From the NCBI RefSeq assembly GCF_043641665.1, contig NC_092183.1, forward strand, positions 24,701,492-24,765,491: 64,000 bases of DNA. Reading direction: 5' to 3'. Within the stretch, counting starts at the first letter, position 1. The number at the start of each line of letters is the position of its first letter. A program made the position numbers and the translations under genes. The stretch comes from Enoplosus armatus (lineage: Eukaryota > Chordata > Actinopteri > Centrarchiformes > Enoplosidae). Shown piece after piece: positions 24,946-39,500 of this stretch. Under the pieces are notes generated by a model. That model saw nothing but the letters and a program-made list of their open reading frames with translations. It had not been told where the DNA came from and ran no database searches.

Positions 24946-27900
24946 ATCAGAATTCTACAACAGCATCAGAATTCTAGAATTTTGACAGAATTCTATAATG
25001 ACCTCAGAATTCTAGAATGTCGACAGAATTCGAGAATGAGATAAGAATTCTAGAATGACCTCATAATTCTAGAATGTTGAGAAAATTCTAGAATGATGAC
25101 AGAATTCTAAAATGACCTCAGAATTCTAGAATGTCATCAGAATTCTAGAATTACATCAGAATTCTAGAACAACATCAGAATTCTGGAATGTCGAAAGAAT
25201 TCTAGAATGACATCAGAATTCTAGAACAAAGCCAAAATTCTAGAATGTTGACATAATTCTAGAATGACATCAGAATTCTAGAACAGCGTCAGAATTCTAG
25301 AATGTTGACAGAATTCTAGAATGACCTCAGAATTCTAGAATGTCGACAGAATTCTAGAATGACATAAGAATTCTAGAATGACATCAGAATTCTAGAATGA
25401 CCTCAGAATTCTAGAATATCGACAGAATTCTAGAATGACATAAGAATTCTAGAATGACCTCAGAATTCTAGAATGTTGAGAAAATTCTAGAATGTCGACA
25501 GAATTCTAAAATGACCTCAGAATTCTAGAATGTCGACAGAATTCTAGAATGACATAAGAATTCTAGAATGACCTCAGAATTCTAGAACAACATCGGAATT
25601 CTAGAATGTTGACAGAATTCTAGAATGACCTCAGAATTCTAGAATGTCATCAGAATTCTAGAACAACATCAGAATTCTAGAATGTCATCAGAATTCGAGA
25701 CTGACATCAGAATTCTAGAATGAAATCAGAATTCTAGAACAACATCAGAATTCTGGAATGTCGAAAGAATTGTAGAATGACATCAGAATTCTGGAACAAA
25801 GTCAAAATTCTAGAATGTCGACATAATTCTAGAATGACCTCAGAATTCTAGAACAGCGTCAGAATTCTAGAATGTTGACAGAATTCTAGAATGACCTCAG
25901 AATTCTAGAATGTCGACAGAATTCTAGAATGACATAAGAATTCTAGAATGACCTCAGAATTCTAGAATGTTGAGAAAATTCTAGAATGTCGACAGAATTC
26001 TAAAATGACCTCTGAATTCTAGAATGTCATCAGAATTCAAGAATGACATCAGAATTCTAGAACGACATCAGAATTCTGGAACAGCGTCAGAATTCTAGAA
26101 TGTTGACAGAATTCTAGAATAACCTCAGAATTCTAGAATGTCGACAGAATTCTAGAATGACATAAGAATTCTAGAATGACCTCAGAATTCTAGAATGTTG
26201 ACAGAATTCTAGAATGACCTCAGAATTCTAGAATGTCGACAGAATTCTAGAATGACATAAGAATTCTAGAATGTCATCAGAATTCTAGAATGACCTCAGA
26301 ATTCTGGAATGTCGATAGAATTCTGGAATGTCGATAGAATCCTAGAATGACATCAGAATTGTAGAATGTTGACAGAATTCTAGAATGTCGACAGAATTCT
26401 AGAATGACATCAGAATTCTAGAACAGCGTCAGAATTCTAGAATGTTGACAGAATTCTAGAATGACCTCAGAATTCTAGAATGTCGACAGAACTCTAGAAT
26501 GAGATCAGAGTTGTAGAATGTTGACAGAATTGTAGAACAGCGTCATAATTCTAGAATGTTGACAGATATCTAGAATGACATCAGAGTGTAGAACAGAGTC
26601 AGAATCCTAGAATGACATCCGAATTCTAGGACAGCGTTAGAATCCTAAAACAGCGTCAGAATTCTAGAATGACCTCAGAATTCTAGAATGTCATCAGAAT
26701 TCTAAAATGACATCAGAATTCTAGAATGTCATCAGAATTCCAGTATGACATAAGAATTCTAGAATGACCTCAGAATTCTAGAATGTGGAAAGAATTCTAA
26801 AATGACCTCAGAATTCTAGAATATCATCAGAATTCTAGAACGACATCAGAATTCGGGAATGTCGAAAGAATTCTAGAATGACATCAGAATTCTGTAACAA
26901 AGTCAAAATTCTAGAATGTCAACATAATTCTAGAATGACATCAGAATTCTAGAACAGCGTCAGAATTCTAGAATGTTGACAGAATTCTAGAATGACCTCA
27001 GAATTCTAGAATGTCATCAGAATTCTAGAATGACATAAGAATTCTAGAATGACCTCGGAATTCTAGAATGTTGACAAAATTCTAGAATGTCGACAGAATT
27101 CTAAAATGACCTCAGAATTCCAGAATGTCATCAGAACTCTAGAATGACCTCAGAATTCTAGAATGTCATCAGAATTCTAGAATATCATCAGAATTCTAGG
27201 ATGACATGAGAATTCTAAAATGACCTCAGAATTCGAGAATGTTGACAAAATTCTAGAATGTCGACAGAATTCTAAAATGACCTCAGAATTCTAGAATGTC
27301 ATCATAATTCTAGAATGACATCAGAATTCTAGAACAACATCAGAATTCTGGAATGTCGATAGAATTCTGGAATGTCGACAGAATTCTAGAATGACATCAG
27401 AGTTGTAGAATGTTGACAGAATTGTAGAACAGCGTCATAATTCTAGAATGTTGACAGATATCTGGAATGACATCAGAGTGTAGAACAGAGTCAGAATCCT
27501 AGAATGACATCCGAATTCTAGGACAGCGTTAGAATCCTAAAACAGCGTCAGAATTCTAGAATGACCTCAGAATTCTAGAATATCATCAGAATTCTAGGAT
27601 GACATGAGAATTCTAGAATGACCACAGAATTCTAGAATGTTGACAAAATTCTAGAATGTCGACAGAATTCTAAAATGACCTCAGAATTCTAGAACAACGT
27701 CAGAATTCTGGAATGTCGTAAGAATTCTAGAATGACATCAGAATTCTAGAACAAAGCCAAAATTCTAGAATGTCATCAGAATTCTAGAATGACATCAGAA
27801 TTCTAGAAAAGCGTCAGAACTCTAGAACGTTGACAGAATTCTAGAATGACCTCAGAATTCTAGAATGTCATCAGAATTCTAGGATGATATGAGAATTCTA

Positions 27901-30900
27901 GAATGACCTCAGAATACTATAATGTTGACAAAATTCTAGAATGTCGACAGAATTCTAAAATGACCTCAGAATTCCAGAATGTCATCAGAATTCTAGAATG
28001 ACCTCAGAATTCTAGAACAACGTCAGAATTCTGGAATGTCGTAAGAATTCTAGAATGACATCAGAATTCTAGAACAAAGCCAAAATTCTAGAATGTCATC
28101 AGAATTCTAGAATGACATCAGAATTCTAGAAAAGCGTCAGAATTCTAGAACGTTGACAGAATTCGAGAATGACCTCAGAATTCTAGAATGTCATCAGAAT
28201 TCTAGGATGATATGAGAATTCTAGAATGACCTCAGAATACTAGAATGTTGACAAAATTCTAGAATGTCGACAGAATTCTAAAATGACCTCAGAATTCCAG
28301 AATGTCATCAGAATTCTAGAATGACCTCAGAATTCTAGAACAACATCAGAATTCTGGAATGTCGATAGAATTCTGGAATTTCGATAAAATTCTAGGATGA
28401 CATCAGAATTGTAGAATGTTGACAGAATTCTAGAATGTCATCAGAATTCTAAAATGACCTCAGAATACTAGAATGTCATCAGAATTCCAGAATGACATAA
28501 GAATTCTAGAATGACCTCAGAATTCTAGAATGTGGACAGAATTCTAAAATGACCTCAGAATTCTAGAATGTCATCAGAATTCTAGAACGACATCAGAATT
28601 CTGGAATGTCGAAAGAATTCTAGAATGACATCAGAATTCTGGAACAAAGTCAAAATTCTAGAATGTCAACATAATTCTAGAATGACATCAGAATTCTAGA
28701 ACAGCGTCAGAATTCTAGAATGTTGACAGAATTCTAGAATGACATAAGAATTCGAGAATGACCTCAGAATTCTAGAATGTCATCAGAATTCTAGAACAAC
28801 ATCGGAATTCTGGAATGTCGATAGAATTCTGGAATGTCGATAGAATTCTAGAATGACATCAGAATTGTAGAATGTTGACAGAATTCTAGAATGTCATCAG
28901 AATTCTAGAATGTCATCCGAATTCTAGAATGACATAAGAATTGTAGAATGTTGACAGAGTTGTGGAATGTCATCAGAATTCTAGAACAGCGTCAGAATTC
29001 TAGAATGTTGACAGAATTCTAGAATGACCTCAGAATCCTAGAACAGCGTCAGAATTCTAGAATGTTGACAGAATTCTAGAATGACCTCAGAATCCTAGAA
29101 CAGCGTCAGAATTCTAGAATGTTGACAGAATTCTAGATTGACCTCAGAATTCTAGAATGTCATCAGAATTCTAGAATGACATAAGAATTCTAGAATGACC
29201 TCAGAATTCTAGAATGTTGACAAAATTCTAGAATGTCGAAAGAATTCTAAAATGACCTCAGAATTCTAGAATGTCATCAGAATTCTAGAATGACCTCAGA
29301 ATTCAAAAACAACATCAGAATTCTGGAATGTCGAAAGAATTCTAGAATGACATCAGAATTCTTGAACAGCGTCAGAATTCTAGAATTTTGACAGAATTCT
29401 ATAACAACATCAGAATTCTGGAATATCGATAGAATTCTGGAATTTCGATAAAATTCTAGAATGACATCAGAATTGTAGAATGTTGACAGAGTTGTGGAAT
29501 GTCATCAGAATTCTAGAATGTCGACAGAATTCTGGAATGACATCAGAATTCCAGAACAAAGCCAAAATTCTAGAATGTCGACAGAATTCTAGAATGACAA
29601 CAGAATTCTAGAACAGTGTCAGAATTCTAGAATTTTGACAGAATTCTATAATGACCTCAGAATTCTAGAATGTCATCAGACTTCTAGAACAACATCAGAA
29701 TTCTGGATTGTCAATGGAATTCTGGAATGTCGATAGAATTCTAGAATGACATCAGAATTGTAGAATGTTGACAGAATTCTAGAATGTCATCAGAATTCTA
29801 GAATGTCGACAGAATTCTAAAATGACCTCAGAATTCTAGAACATCAGAATTCTGGAATGTCGAAAGAATTCTAGAATGACATCAGAATTCTAGAACAGCG
29901 TCAGAATTCTAGAATTTTGACAGAATTCTATAATGACCTCAGAATTCTAGAATGTCGACAGAATTCTAGAATGACATAAGAATTCTAGAACAACATCAGA
30001 ATTCCGGAATGTCGATAAAATTCTGGAATGTCGATAGAATTCTAGAATGACATCAGAATTCTAGAACAGCGTCAGAATTCTAGAATGTTGACAGAATTCT
30101 AGAATGACCTCAGAATCCTAGAACAGCGTCAGAATTCTAGAATGTTGACAGAATTCTAGAATGACCTCAGAATTCTAGAATGTCATCAGAATTCTAGAAT
30201 GACATAAGAATTCTAGAATGAACTCAGAATTCTAGAATGTTGACAAAATTCTAGAATGTCGATAGAATTCTAAAATGACCTCTGAATTCCAGAATGTCAT
30301 CAGATTTCTAGAATGACCTCAGAATTCTAGAACAAAATCAGAATTGTAGAATGTTGACAGAATTCTAGAATGACATCAGAATTTTAGAACAAAGCCAAAA
30401 TTCTAGTATGTCGACATAATTATAGAATGGTATCAGAATTCTAGAACAGCGTCAGAATTCTAGAATTTTGACAGAATTCGAGAATTACCTCAGAATTCTA
30501 GAATGTCGACAGAATTCTAGAATGACATAAGAATTCTAGAATGACCTCAGAATTCTAGAACAACATCAGATTTCTGGAATGTCAATGGAATTCTGGAATG
30601 TCGATAGAATTCTAGAATGACATCAGAATTGTAGAATGTTGACACAATTCTAGCATGTCATCAGTATTCTAGAATGTCGACAGAATTCTAAAATGACCTC
30701 AGAATTCTAGAATGTCATCAGAATTCTAGAACAACATCAGAATTCTGGAATGTCGATAGAATTCTGAAATGTCGATAGAATTCTAGAATGACTTCAGAGT
30801 TGTAGAATGTTGACAGAATTGTAGAACAGAGTCATAATTCTAGAATGTTGACAGATATCTAGAATGACATCAGAATGTAGAACAGAGTCAGAATCCTAGA

Positions 30901-33082
30901 ATGACCTCAGAATTCTAGAATGTCATCAGAATTCTAAAATGACATCAGAATTCTAGAATGTCATCAGAATTCCAGAATGACATAAGAATTCTAGAATGAC
31001 CTCAGAATTCTACAATGTGGACAGAATTCTAAAATGACCTCAGAATTCTAGAATGTCATCAGAATTCTAGAACGACATCAGGATTCAGGAATGTCGAAAG
31101 AATTCTAGAATGACATCAGAATTCTGGAACAAAGTCAAAATTCTAGAATGTCAACATAATTCTAGAATGACATCGGAATTCTAGAACAGCCTCAGAATTC
31201 TAGAATGTTGACAGAATTCTAGAATGACCTCAGAATTCCAGAACGTTGACAAAATTCTTGAATGTCGACAGAATTCTAAAATGACCTCAGAATTCCAGAA
31301 TGTCATCAGAATTCTAGAATGACCTCAGAATTCTAGAACAACATCAGAATTCTGGAATGTCGAAAGAATTCTAGAATGACATCAGACTTCTAGAACAAAG
31401 CCAAAATTCTAGAATGTCAACATAATTCTGGAATGACATCAGAATTCTAGAATGTCATCAGAATTCTAGAACAACATCAGAATTCTGGAATATCGATAGA
31501 ATTCTGGAATTTCGATAAAATTCTAGAATGACATCAGAATTGTAGAATGTTGACAGAATTGTGGAATGTCATCAGAATTCTAGAATGTCGACAGAATCCT
31601 AAAATGACCTCAGAATTCTAGAATGTCATCAGAATTCTAGAATGACCTCAGAATTCTACAATGTTGAGAAAATTCTAGAATGTCGACAGAATTCTAAAAT
31701 TACCTCAGAATTCTAGAATGTTGAGAAAATTCTAGAATGTCGACAGAATTCTAAAATGTCATCAGTATTCTAGAATGTCATCAGAATTGTAGAATGTTGA
31801 CAGAATTCTAGAATGTCATCAGTATTCTAGAATGTCGACAGAATTCTAGAACGACATCAGAATTCTGGAATGTCGAAAGAATTCTAGAATGACATCAGAA
31901 TTCTGGAACAAAGTCAAAATTCTAGAATGTCAACATAATTCTAGAAGGACATCAGAATTCTAGAACAGTGTCAGAATTCTAGAATGTTGACAGAATTCTA
32001 GAATGACCTCAGAATTCTAGAATGTCATCAGAATTCTAGAATGACATAAGAATTCTAGAATGACCTCAGAATTCTAGAATGTTGACAAAATTCTAGAATG
32101 TCGACAGAATTCTAAAATGACCTCAGAATTCTGGAATGTCATCAGAATTCTAGAATGACCTCAGAATTCTAGAACAACATCAGAATTCTGAAATGTCGAA
32201 AGAATTCTAGAATGACATCAGACTTCTAGAACAAAGCCAAAATTCTAGAATGTCGACAGAATTTTAAAATGACCTCAGAATTCTAGAATGTCATCAGAAT
32301 TCTAGAACAAAATCAGAATTCTGGAATGTCGATAGAATTCTGGAATGTCAATAGAATTCTAGAATGACATCAGAATTGTAGAATGTTGACAGAATTCTAG
32401 AATGTCATCAGAATTCTAAAATGACATCAGAATTCTAGAATGACATCAGAATTCCAGAACAAAGCCAAAATTCTAGAATGTCGACAGAATTCTAGAATGA
32501 CAACAGAATTCTAGAACAGCGTCAGAATTCTAGAATTTTGACAGAATTCTATAATGACCTCAGAATTCTAGAATGTTGACAAAATTCTAGAATGTTGACA
32601 GAATTCTAGAATGACAACAGAATTCTAGAACAGCGTTAGAATTCTAGAATGTTGACAGAATTCTAGATTGACCTCAGAATTCTAGAATGTCGACAGAACT
32701 CTAGAATGACATAAGAATTCTATAATGACCTCAGAATTCTAGAACAACATCAGAATTCTGGAATCTCGATAGAATACTGGAATGTCGATAGAATTCTAGA
32801 ATGACATCAGAATTGTAGAATGTTGACAGAATTCTAGAATGTCATCAGAATTCTAGAATGTCGACAGAATTCTAAAATGACCTCAGCATACTAGAATGTC
32901 ATCAGAATTCTAGAACAACATGAGAATTCTGGAATGTCGATAGAATTCTGGAATGTCGATAGAATTCTAAAATGACATCAGAATTCTAGAATGACATCAG
33001 AATTCTAGAATGACATCAGAATTCTAGAACATCAGAATTCTGGAATGTCGAAAGAATTCTAGAATGACATCAGAATTCTAGA
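24946..33082. repeat. 19-bp satellite array, segment D
   Basis: Same monomer family. It contains the right part of tandem block I and, from 28928, the left part of block II. Near 26490-26660 and 27400-27545 are two copies of a degenerate sub-block (GAGATCAGAG, ACAGATATCTAGAATG, GACATCCGAATTC, GACAGCGTTAG) that reappears in segment E. A two-copy 323-bp unit lies at 27691-28336. No gene seen. Confidence 0.98.
27691..28336. repeat. 323-bp higher-order repeat, two tandem copies
   Basis: AGAACAACGTCAG starts at 27691 and at 28014, 323 bp (17 monomers) apart. Both units carry GTCGTAAG, GAAAAGCGTCAG, GAACGTTGAC and GGATGATATGAG in the same order. The same pair occurs at 37682 and 38005, but the equivalent position near 41951 has only one unit. 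Confidence 0.9.
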
Positions 33083-34643
33083 TTTAATCTAGAAATTACT
33101 AAAACTATCTCTTCATCTAAGCCATCAACTTGTCTCTTAGACCCCATCCCAACCTGGCTGCTCAAAGAGGTTTTACCTTTAGTCAGCACTTCTTTACTAG
33201 ACATGATCAATCTGTCCTTATTAACAGGCTACGTACCACAGTCCTTTAAAGTAGCTGTAATTAAACCTCTTCTTAAAAAGACCACTCTTGATCCAGAGGT
33301 TTTAGCCAACTATAGACCTATATCTAACCTCCCCTTTCTCTCCAAGATTCTTGAGAAAGCAGTCGCCAACCAGCTGTGTGACTTTCTACATGACAATAGG
33401 TTGCTTGAGGACTTTCAGTCAGGTTTCAGAGCTCATCATAGCATCATAGCTCATCATAGCACTGGTGAAAGTTACAAATGACCTTCTCACTGCATCAGAC
33501 AAAGGACTTGTCTCTATACTTGCTTTGTTAGATCTTAGTGCTGCATTCGACACCATTGACCATCATATCCTATTACAGAGACTGGAACATTTAATTGGCA
33601 TCAAAGGAACCGCACTAAGCTGGTTTAAGTCGTATTTATCAGATCGATCTCAGTTTGTACATGTTAACGATGAATCCTCCATGTACGCCAAAGTCAGTCA
33701 TGGAGTTCCACAAGGTTCTGTGCTTGGACCAATACTATTCACCTTATATATGCTTCCTTTAGGGGATATTATTAGAAAACACTCCATACATTTTCATTGC
33801 TATGCAGATGATACCCAGCTATATTTATCGATCAAGCCAGAAGAACCTCATCAGTTAGCCAAGCTTCAAGCATGCCTTAAGGACATAAAGACCTGGATGA
33901 CCTGTAATTATCTGATGTTGAACTCAGACAAGACAGAAGTTATTGTTCTTGGCCCTGAACACCTCAGAAATACAGTATCTAAGGATATTGTTACCCTAGA
34001 TGGCATTGCCCTGGCCTCCAGCGCCACCGTGAGGAATCTCGGAGTTGTCTTTGATCAGGACATGTCCTTTAACTCCCACGTAAAACAAACTTCACGGACT
34101 GCCTTCTTTCACCTCCGTAACATTGCAAAAATCAGGAAGATCCTGTCTCAAACAGATGCAGAAAAATTAGTCCATGCATTTGTCACGTCTAGGCTGGATT
34201 ATTGCAATTCCTTATTATCAGGCTGTCCCAATAAGTCCCTGAGGACTCTCCAGCTGATCCAGAATGCTGCAGCACGTGTACTGACAGGAACCAGGAAAAG
34301 AGATCATATTTCTCCTGTATTAGCTTCTCTGCACTGGCTCCCTGTAAAATCTAGAATAGAGTTTAAACTGCTTCTCCTCACCTACAAAGCTCTTACTGGT
34401 CAGGCACCATCATATCTTAAAGAGCTCATAGTACGCTATTACCCTACTAGAGCACTCCGCTCCCAGAATGCAGGGCTGCTTGTGGTTCCTAGAGTCTCCA
34501 AAAACAGAACAGGAGCCAGAGCCTTCAGCTATCAAGCTCCTCTCCTGTGGAATCAGCTCCCAGTTTGGGTCCGGGAGGCAGACACACTCTCTACTTTTAA
34601 GAGTAGGCTTAAAACTTTGCTTTTTGATAACGCTTATAGTTAA
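33083..34643 (+). pseudogene. Reverse transcriptase fragment, LINE copy 4 (one +7 frameshift)
   Basis: Same organisation as copy 3. The first frame, from the truncation point through the Met at 33203 to the stop at 33479-33481, holds [13 protein letters not shown] and QSGFRAHHS. After the 9-to-16-bp replacement a second open frame from about 33465 to 34643 holds [20 protein letters not shown] and the C-terminal LHWLPV, LLWNQLP and LLFDNAYS. The visible protein difference from copy 3 is in the first frame (YVPQSF here, YVPRSF in copy 3). The endonuclease region is missing and the reading frame is broken. Confidence 0.9.
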
Positions 34644-35013
34644 GGGCTGGCTCAGGCCTGCCTGGACCAGCCCCCTAGTTATGCTGCTATAGGCCTACAC
34701 TGCTGGGGGACTTCCCATGATGCACTGAGCTTTCCTCCTCTCCCTCCTCATCTTTGCACATTCATCACAGTCCAATGCATGTTACTAACTTTATTTCTTC
34801 CCCGGAGTTTCTTTGTGCTTTGTCGACTCGTAGGTGGCTGTGGATCGTGGTCCTGGTACGCCTGGGTGCTGCTGCCGCCATGGGCCTGCCTGACTCTCAT
34901 CTCTACAGTTATTATGTTTAGTCGTAGTTCTGTTACTATTAAAGCTCCTATTATTAATCTAAGCTAATATTACAGCTACTTCTACTGTTAGTGCTGCCAT
35001 ACATCTTTGCCTA

Positions 35014-35067
35014 CCTGTCTGTCTGTCTATCTGTGTCTCTACATCTATCTCTCTGTCTCTGTCTCTG

Positions 35068-35109
<42 letters not shown>
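35014..35109 (+). repeat. CT-rich microsatellite in LINE copy 4 3' UTR
   Basis: CTGT/CTCTGT/CT tract of 96 bp ending before AAACCCAACC, with a longer terminal CT run than copy 3. Confidence 0.95.
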
Positions 35110-35112
<3 letters not shown>

Positions 35113-35146
35113 CCCAACCGGTCAAAGCAGATGACCGCCCACCTAG

Positions 35147-35687
35147 CCCTTTCATGCATGAATTATGACAGCCTCAGTCAGGATTTTGACGAAGTGTTTT
35201 TATTCCTCTTTAGGCATGAAAAAAAAAATGTAACTTAATTTTTTTCAAATGTTCATTTCACACAAAGTTCTTCACATGCATGGACAGCATGCGTTTGAGT
35301 TTTCAACTGAAGAAATATGTATTTAACACACCAATGAATAAAATGGAAATTTTAACAATTGTATTACTCCTTAGTTGTTACTTGATGTTACCAAATTTTA
35401 TTTACTATTTATTATAAATTATAAATTTATTTAGGGTCTCCTACTATAGAAGGATTGGCAAGGTATTCCTGAGCTGCTCAGCGTTTCTGGCCTTCCGTTG
35501 GCCATCTTGGTTTTGAGACATTTGTGTTGCGCTTACAATGGCTGGCCAGTGGGTGGCAGTGTATGGGATGACGCACTAGCGTCCACTGTGGTGGTTGATG
35601 TGCAACTACACCATTAAAACCCATGCATATACAAGAAAACAGCTTTTGAATAGCTGTCCACTGTAGTGACCACTATGCGTGAAAGGG
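35147..35687. mobile_element. Non-autonomous DNA transposon (MITE-like), 541 bp, nested in LINE copy 4
   Basis: Same element, same length and same site as in copy 3, with inverted-repeat ends CCCTTTCATGCAT and ATGCGTGAAAGGG and flanking CTAG at 35143-35146 and 35688-35691. Only a rare substitution is visible (TATTCC here, TATTTC in copy 3). It was copied with the LINE in the 11-kb duplication. Confidence 0.85.
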
Positions 35688-36540
35688 CTAGAGTCTGGTT
35701 CTGCTCGAGTTTTCTGCCTCTTAAAAGGAAGTCGCCAAAGTGCTTGCTCATGGTGGGAACTGTTGGGTCTCTGTAATAACATTATAAAGAGTCGGTCTAG
35801 ACCTGCTCTATTTTGTAAAGTGTCATGAGATGACTTTTGTTGTGATTTGGCACTAAATAAAAAAAATTGAATTGAAATTGAATTGAATCAGAATTCTACA
35901 ACAGCATCAGAATTCTAGAATTTTGACAGAATTCTATAATGACCTCAGAATTCTAGAATGTCGACAGAATTCGAGAATGAGATAAGAATTCTAGAATGAC
36001 CTCATAATTCTAGAATGTTGAGAAAATTCTAGAATGATGACAGAATTCTAAAATGACCTCAGAATTCTAGAATGTCATCAGAATTCTAGAATTACATCAG
36101 AATTCTAGAACAACATCAGAATTCTGGAATGTCGAAAGAATTCTAGAATGACATCAGAATTCTGGAACAGCGTCAGAATTCGAGAATGTTGACAGAATTC
36201 TAGAATAACCTCAGAATTCTAGAATGTCGACAGAATTCTAGAATGACATAAGAATTCTAGAATGACCTCAGAATTCTAGAATGTTGACAGAATTCTAGAA
36301 TGACCTCAGAATTCTAGAATGTCGACAGAATTCTAGAATGACATAAGAATTCTAGAATGTCATCAGAATTCTAGAATGACCTCAGAATTCTGGAATGTCG
36401 ATAGAATTCTGGAATGTCGATAGAATCCTAGAATGACATCAGAATTGTAGAATGTTGACAGAATTCTAGAATGTCGACAGAATTCTAGAATGACATCAGA
36501 ATTCTAGAACAGCGTCAGAATTCTAGAATGTTGACAGAAT

Positions 36541-39500
36541 TCTAGAATGACCTCAGAATTCTAGAATGTCGACAGAACTCTAGAATGAGATCAGAGTTGT
36601 AGAATGTTGACAGAATTGTAGAACAGCGTCATAATTCTAGAATGTTGACAGATATCTAGAATGACATCAGAGTGTAGAACAGAGTCAGAATCCTAGAATG
36701 ACATCCGAATTCTAGGACAGCGTTAGAATCCTAAAACAGCGTCAGAATTCTAGAATGACCTCAGAATTCTAGAATGTGGAAAGAATTCTAAAATGACCTC
36801 AGAATTCTAGAATATCATCAGAATTCTAGAACGACATCAGAATTCGGGAATGTCGAAAGAATTCTAGAATGACATCAGAATTCTGTAACAAAGTCAAAAT
36901 TCTAGAATGTCAACATAATTCTAGAATGACATCAGAATTCTAGAACAGCGTCAGAATTCTAGAATGTTGACAGAATTCTAGAATGACCTCAGAATTCTAG
37001 AATGTCATCAGAATTCTAGAATGACATAAGAATTCTAGAATGACCTCGGAATTCTAGAATGTTGACAAAATTCTAGAATGTCGACAGAATTCTAAAATGA
37101 CCTCAGAATTCCAGAATGTCATCAGAACTCTAGAATGACCTCAGAATTCTAGAATGTCATCAGAATTCTAGAATATCATCAGAATTCTAGGATGACATGA
37201 GAATTCTAAAATGACCTCAGAATTCTAGAATGTTGACAAAATTCTAGAATGTCGACAGAATTCTAAAATGACCTCAGAATTCTAGAATGTCATCATAATT
37301 CTAGAATGACATCAGAATTCTAGAACAACATCAGAATTCTGGAATGTCGATAGAATTCTGGAATGTCGACAGAATTCTAGAATGACATCAGAGTTGTAGA
37401 ATGTTGACAGAATTGTAGAACAGCGTCATAATTCTAGAATGTTGACAGATATCTGGAATGACATCAGAATGTAGAACAGAGTCAGAATCCTAGAATGACA
37501 TCCGAATTCTAGGACAGCGTTAGAATCCTAAAACAGCGTCAGAATTCTAGAATGACCTCAGAATTCTAGAATATCATCAGAATTCTACGATGACATGAGA
37601 ATTCTAGAATGACCTCAGAATTCTAGAATGTTGACAAAATTCTAGAATGTCGACAGAATTCTAAAATGACCTCAGAATTCTAGAACAACGTCAGAATTCT
37701 GGAATGTCGTAAGAATTCTAGAATGACATCAGAATTCTAGAACAAAGCCAAAATTCTAGAATGTCATCAGAATTCTAGAATGACATCAGAATTCTAGAAA
37801 AGCGTCAGAACTCTAGAACGTTGACAGAATTCTAGAATGACCTCAGAATTCTAGAATGTCATCAGAATTCTAGGATGATATGAGAATTCTAGAATGACCT
37901 CAGAATACTATAATGTTGACAAAATTCTAGAATGTCGACAGAATTCTAAAATGACCTCAGAATTCCAGAATGTCATCAGAATTCTAGAATGACCTCAGAA
38001 TTCTAGAACAACGTCAGAATTCTGGAATGTCGTAAGAATTCTAGAATGACATCAGAATTCTAGAACAAAGCCAAAATTCTAGAATGTCATCAGAATTCTA
38101 GAATGACATCAGAATTCTAGAAAAGCGTCAGAATTCTAGAACGTTGACAGAATTCTAGAATGACCTCAGAATTCTAGAATGTCATCAGAATTCTAGGATG
38201 ATATGAGAATTCTAGAATGACCTCAGAATACTAGAATGTTGACAAAATTCTAGAATGTCGACAGAATTCTAAAATGACCTCAGAATTCCAGAATGTCATC
38301 AGAATTCTAGAATGACCTCAGAATTCTAGAACAACATCAGAATTCTGGAATGTCGATAGAATTCTGGAATTTCGATAAAATTCTAGGATGACATCAGAAT
38401 TGTAGAATGTTGACAGAATTCTAGAATGTCATCAGAATTCTAGAATGTCGACAGAATTCTAAAATGACCTCAGAATACTAGAATGTCATCAGAATTCCAG
38501 AATGACATAAGAATTCTAGAATGACCTCAGAATTCTAGAATGTGGACAGAATTCTAAAATGACCTCAGAATTCTAAAATGACCTCAGAATTCTAGAATGT
38601 CATCAGAATTCTAGAATGACATCGGAATTCAGAACAACATCAGAATTCTGGAATGTCGTAAGAATTCTAGAATGACATCAGAATTCTAGAACAAAGCCAA
38701 AATTCTAGAATGTCATCAGAATTCTAGAATGACCTCAGAATTCTAGAATGTGGACAGAATTCTAAAATGACCTCAGAATTCTAGAATGTCATCAGAATTC
38801 TAGAACGACATCAGAATTCTGGAATGTCGAAAGAATTCTAGAATGACATCAGAATTCTGGAACAAAGTCAAAATTCTAGAATGTCAACATAATTCTAGAA
38901 TGACATCAGAATTCTAGAACAGCGTCAGAATTCTAGAATGTTGACAGAATTCTAGAATGACATAAGAATTCGAGAATGACCTCAGAATTCTAGAATGTCA
39001 TCAGAATTCTAGAACAACATCGGAATTCTGGAATATCGATAGAATTCTGGAATGTCGATAGAATTCTAGAATGACATCAGAATTGTAGAATGTTGACAGA
39101 ATTCTAGAATGTCATCAGAATTCTAGAATGTCATCCGAATTCTAGAATGACATCAGAATTCTAGAATGACCTCAGAATTCTAGAACATCAGAATTCTGGA
39201 ATGTCGAAAGAATTCTGGAATGTCGATAGAATTCTAGAATGACATCAGAATTCTGGAACAAAGTCAAAATTCTAGAATGTCAACATAATTCTCGAATGAC
39301 ATCAGAATTCTAGAACAGCGTCAGAATTCTAGAATGTTGACAGAATTCTAGAATGACATAAGAATTCGAGAATGACCTCAGAATTCTAGAATGTTGACAA
39401 AATTCTAGAATGTCGACAGAATTGTAAAATGACCTCAGAATTCCAGAATGTCAACAGAATTCTAGAATGACCTCAGAATTCTATAACAAAATCAGAATTC

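Larger units (their letters stand above)
17790..28927. repeat. 11-kb tandem block I (satellite plus LINE copy 3)
   Basis: This is the left member of a tandem duplication of satellite and LINE. Rare variants align in order with 28928 to about 39150: AATGACATAAGAATTGTAG (17791 and 28928), AGATTGACCT (17941 and 29135), TATAGAATGG (19509 and 30421), LINE start (22152 and 33083), MITE (24206 and 35147), GAGATCAGAG (26501 and 36587), ATTCGGGAAT (26851 and 36842). Offsets change in steps of 57, 282, 19, 855 and 95 bp, which are whole monomers (282 is 15 monomers minus 3 bp). Block edges are read by eye. Confidence 0.85.
33083..35886 (+). mobile_element. L2/CR1-like LINE, copy 4, with nested MITE
   Basis: Near-identical to copy 3: same truncation, same +7 frameshift, same nested element at 35147-35687 and same 16-bp 3' UTR deletion (junction 35731/35732). 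Flanks are ATCAGAATTCTAGA (33069-33082) and ATCAGAATTCTACA (35887-35900), the same one-base difference as copy 3. Visible differences from copy 3 are few, for example CCACAG against CCACGG near 33240 and the CT-tract length. It is a segmental duplicate, not an independent insertion. Confidence 0.92.
28928..39150. repeat. 11-kb tandem block II (satellite plus LINE copy 4)
   Basis: Right member of the tandem duplication with 17790-28927, starting where block I ends. Relative to block I it lacks 282 bp near 29345, 855 bp near 36165 and 95 bp near 36775, and has gained 57 bp near 29060 and one monomer near 32150. LINE copy 4 and its nested MITE were duplicated with it. The right edge is estimated from loss of matching variant order after GTCATCCGAATTC (28911 and about 39129). 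Confidence 0.83.
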
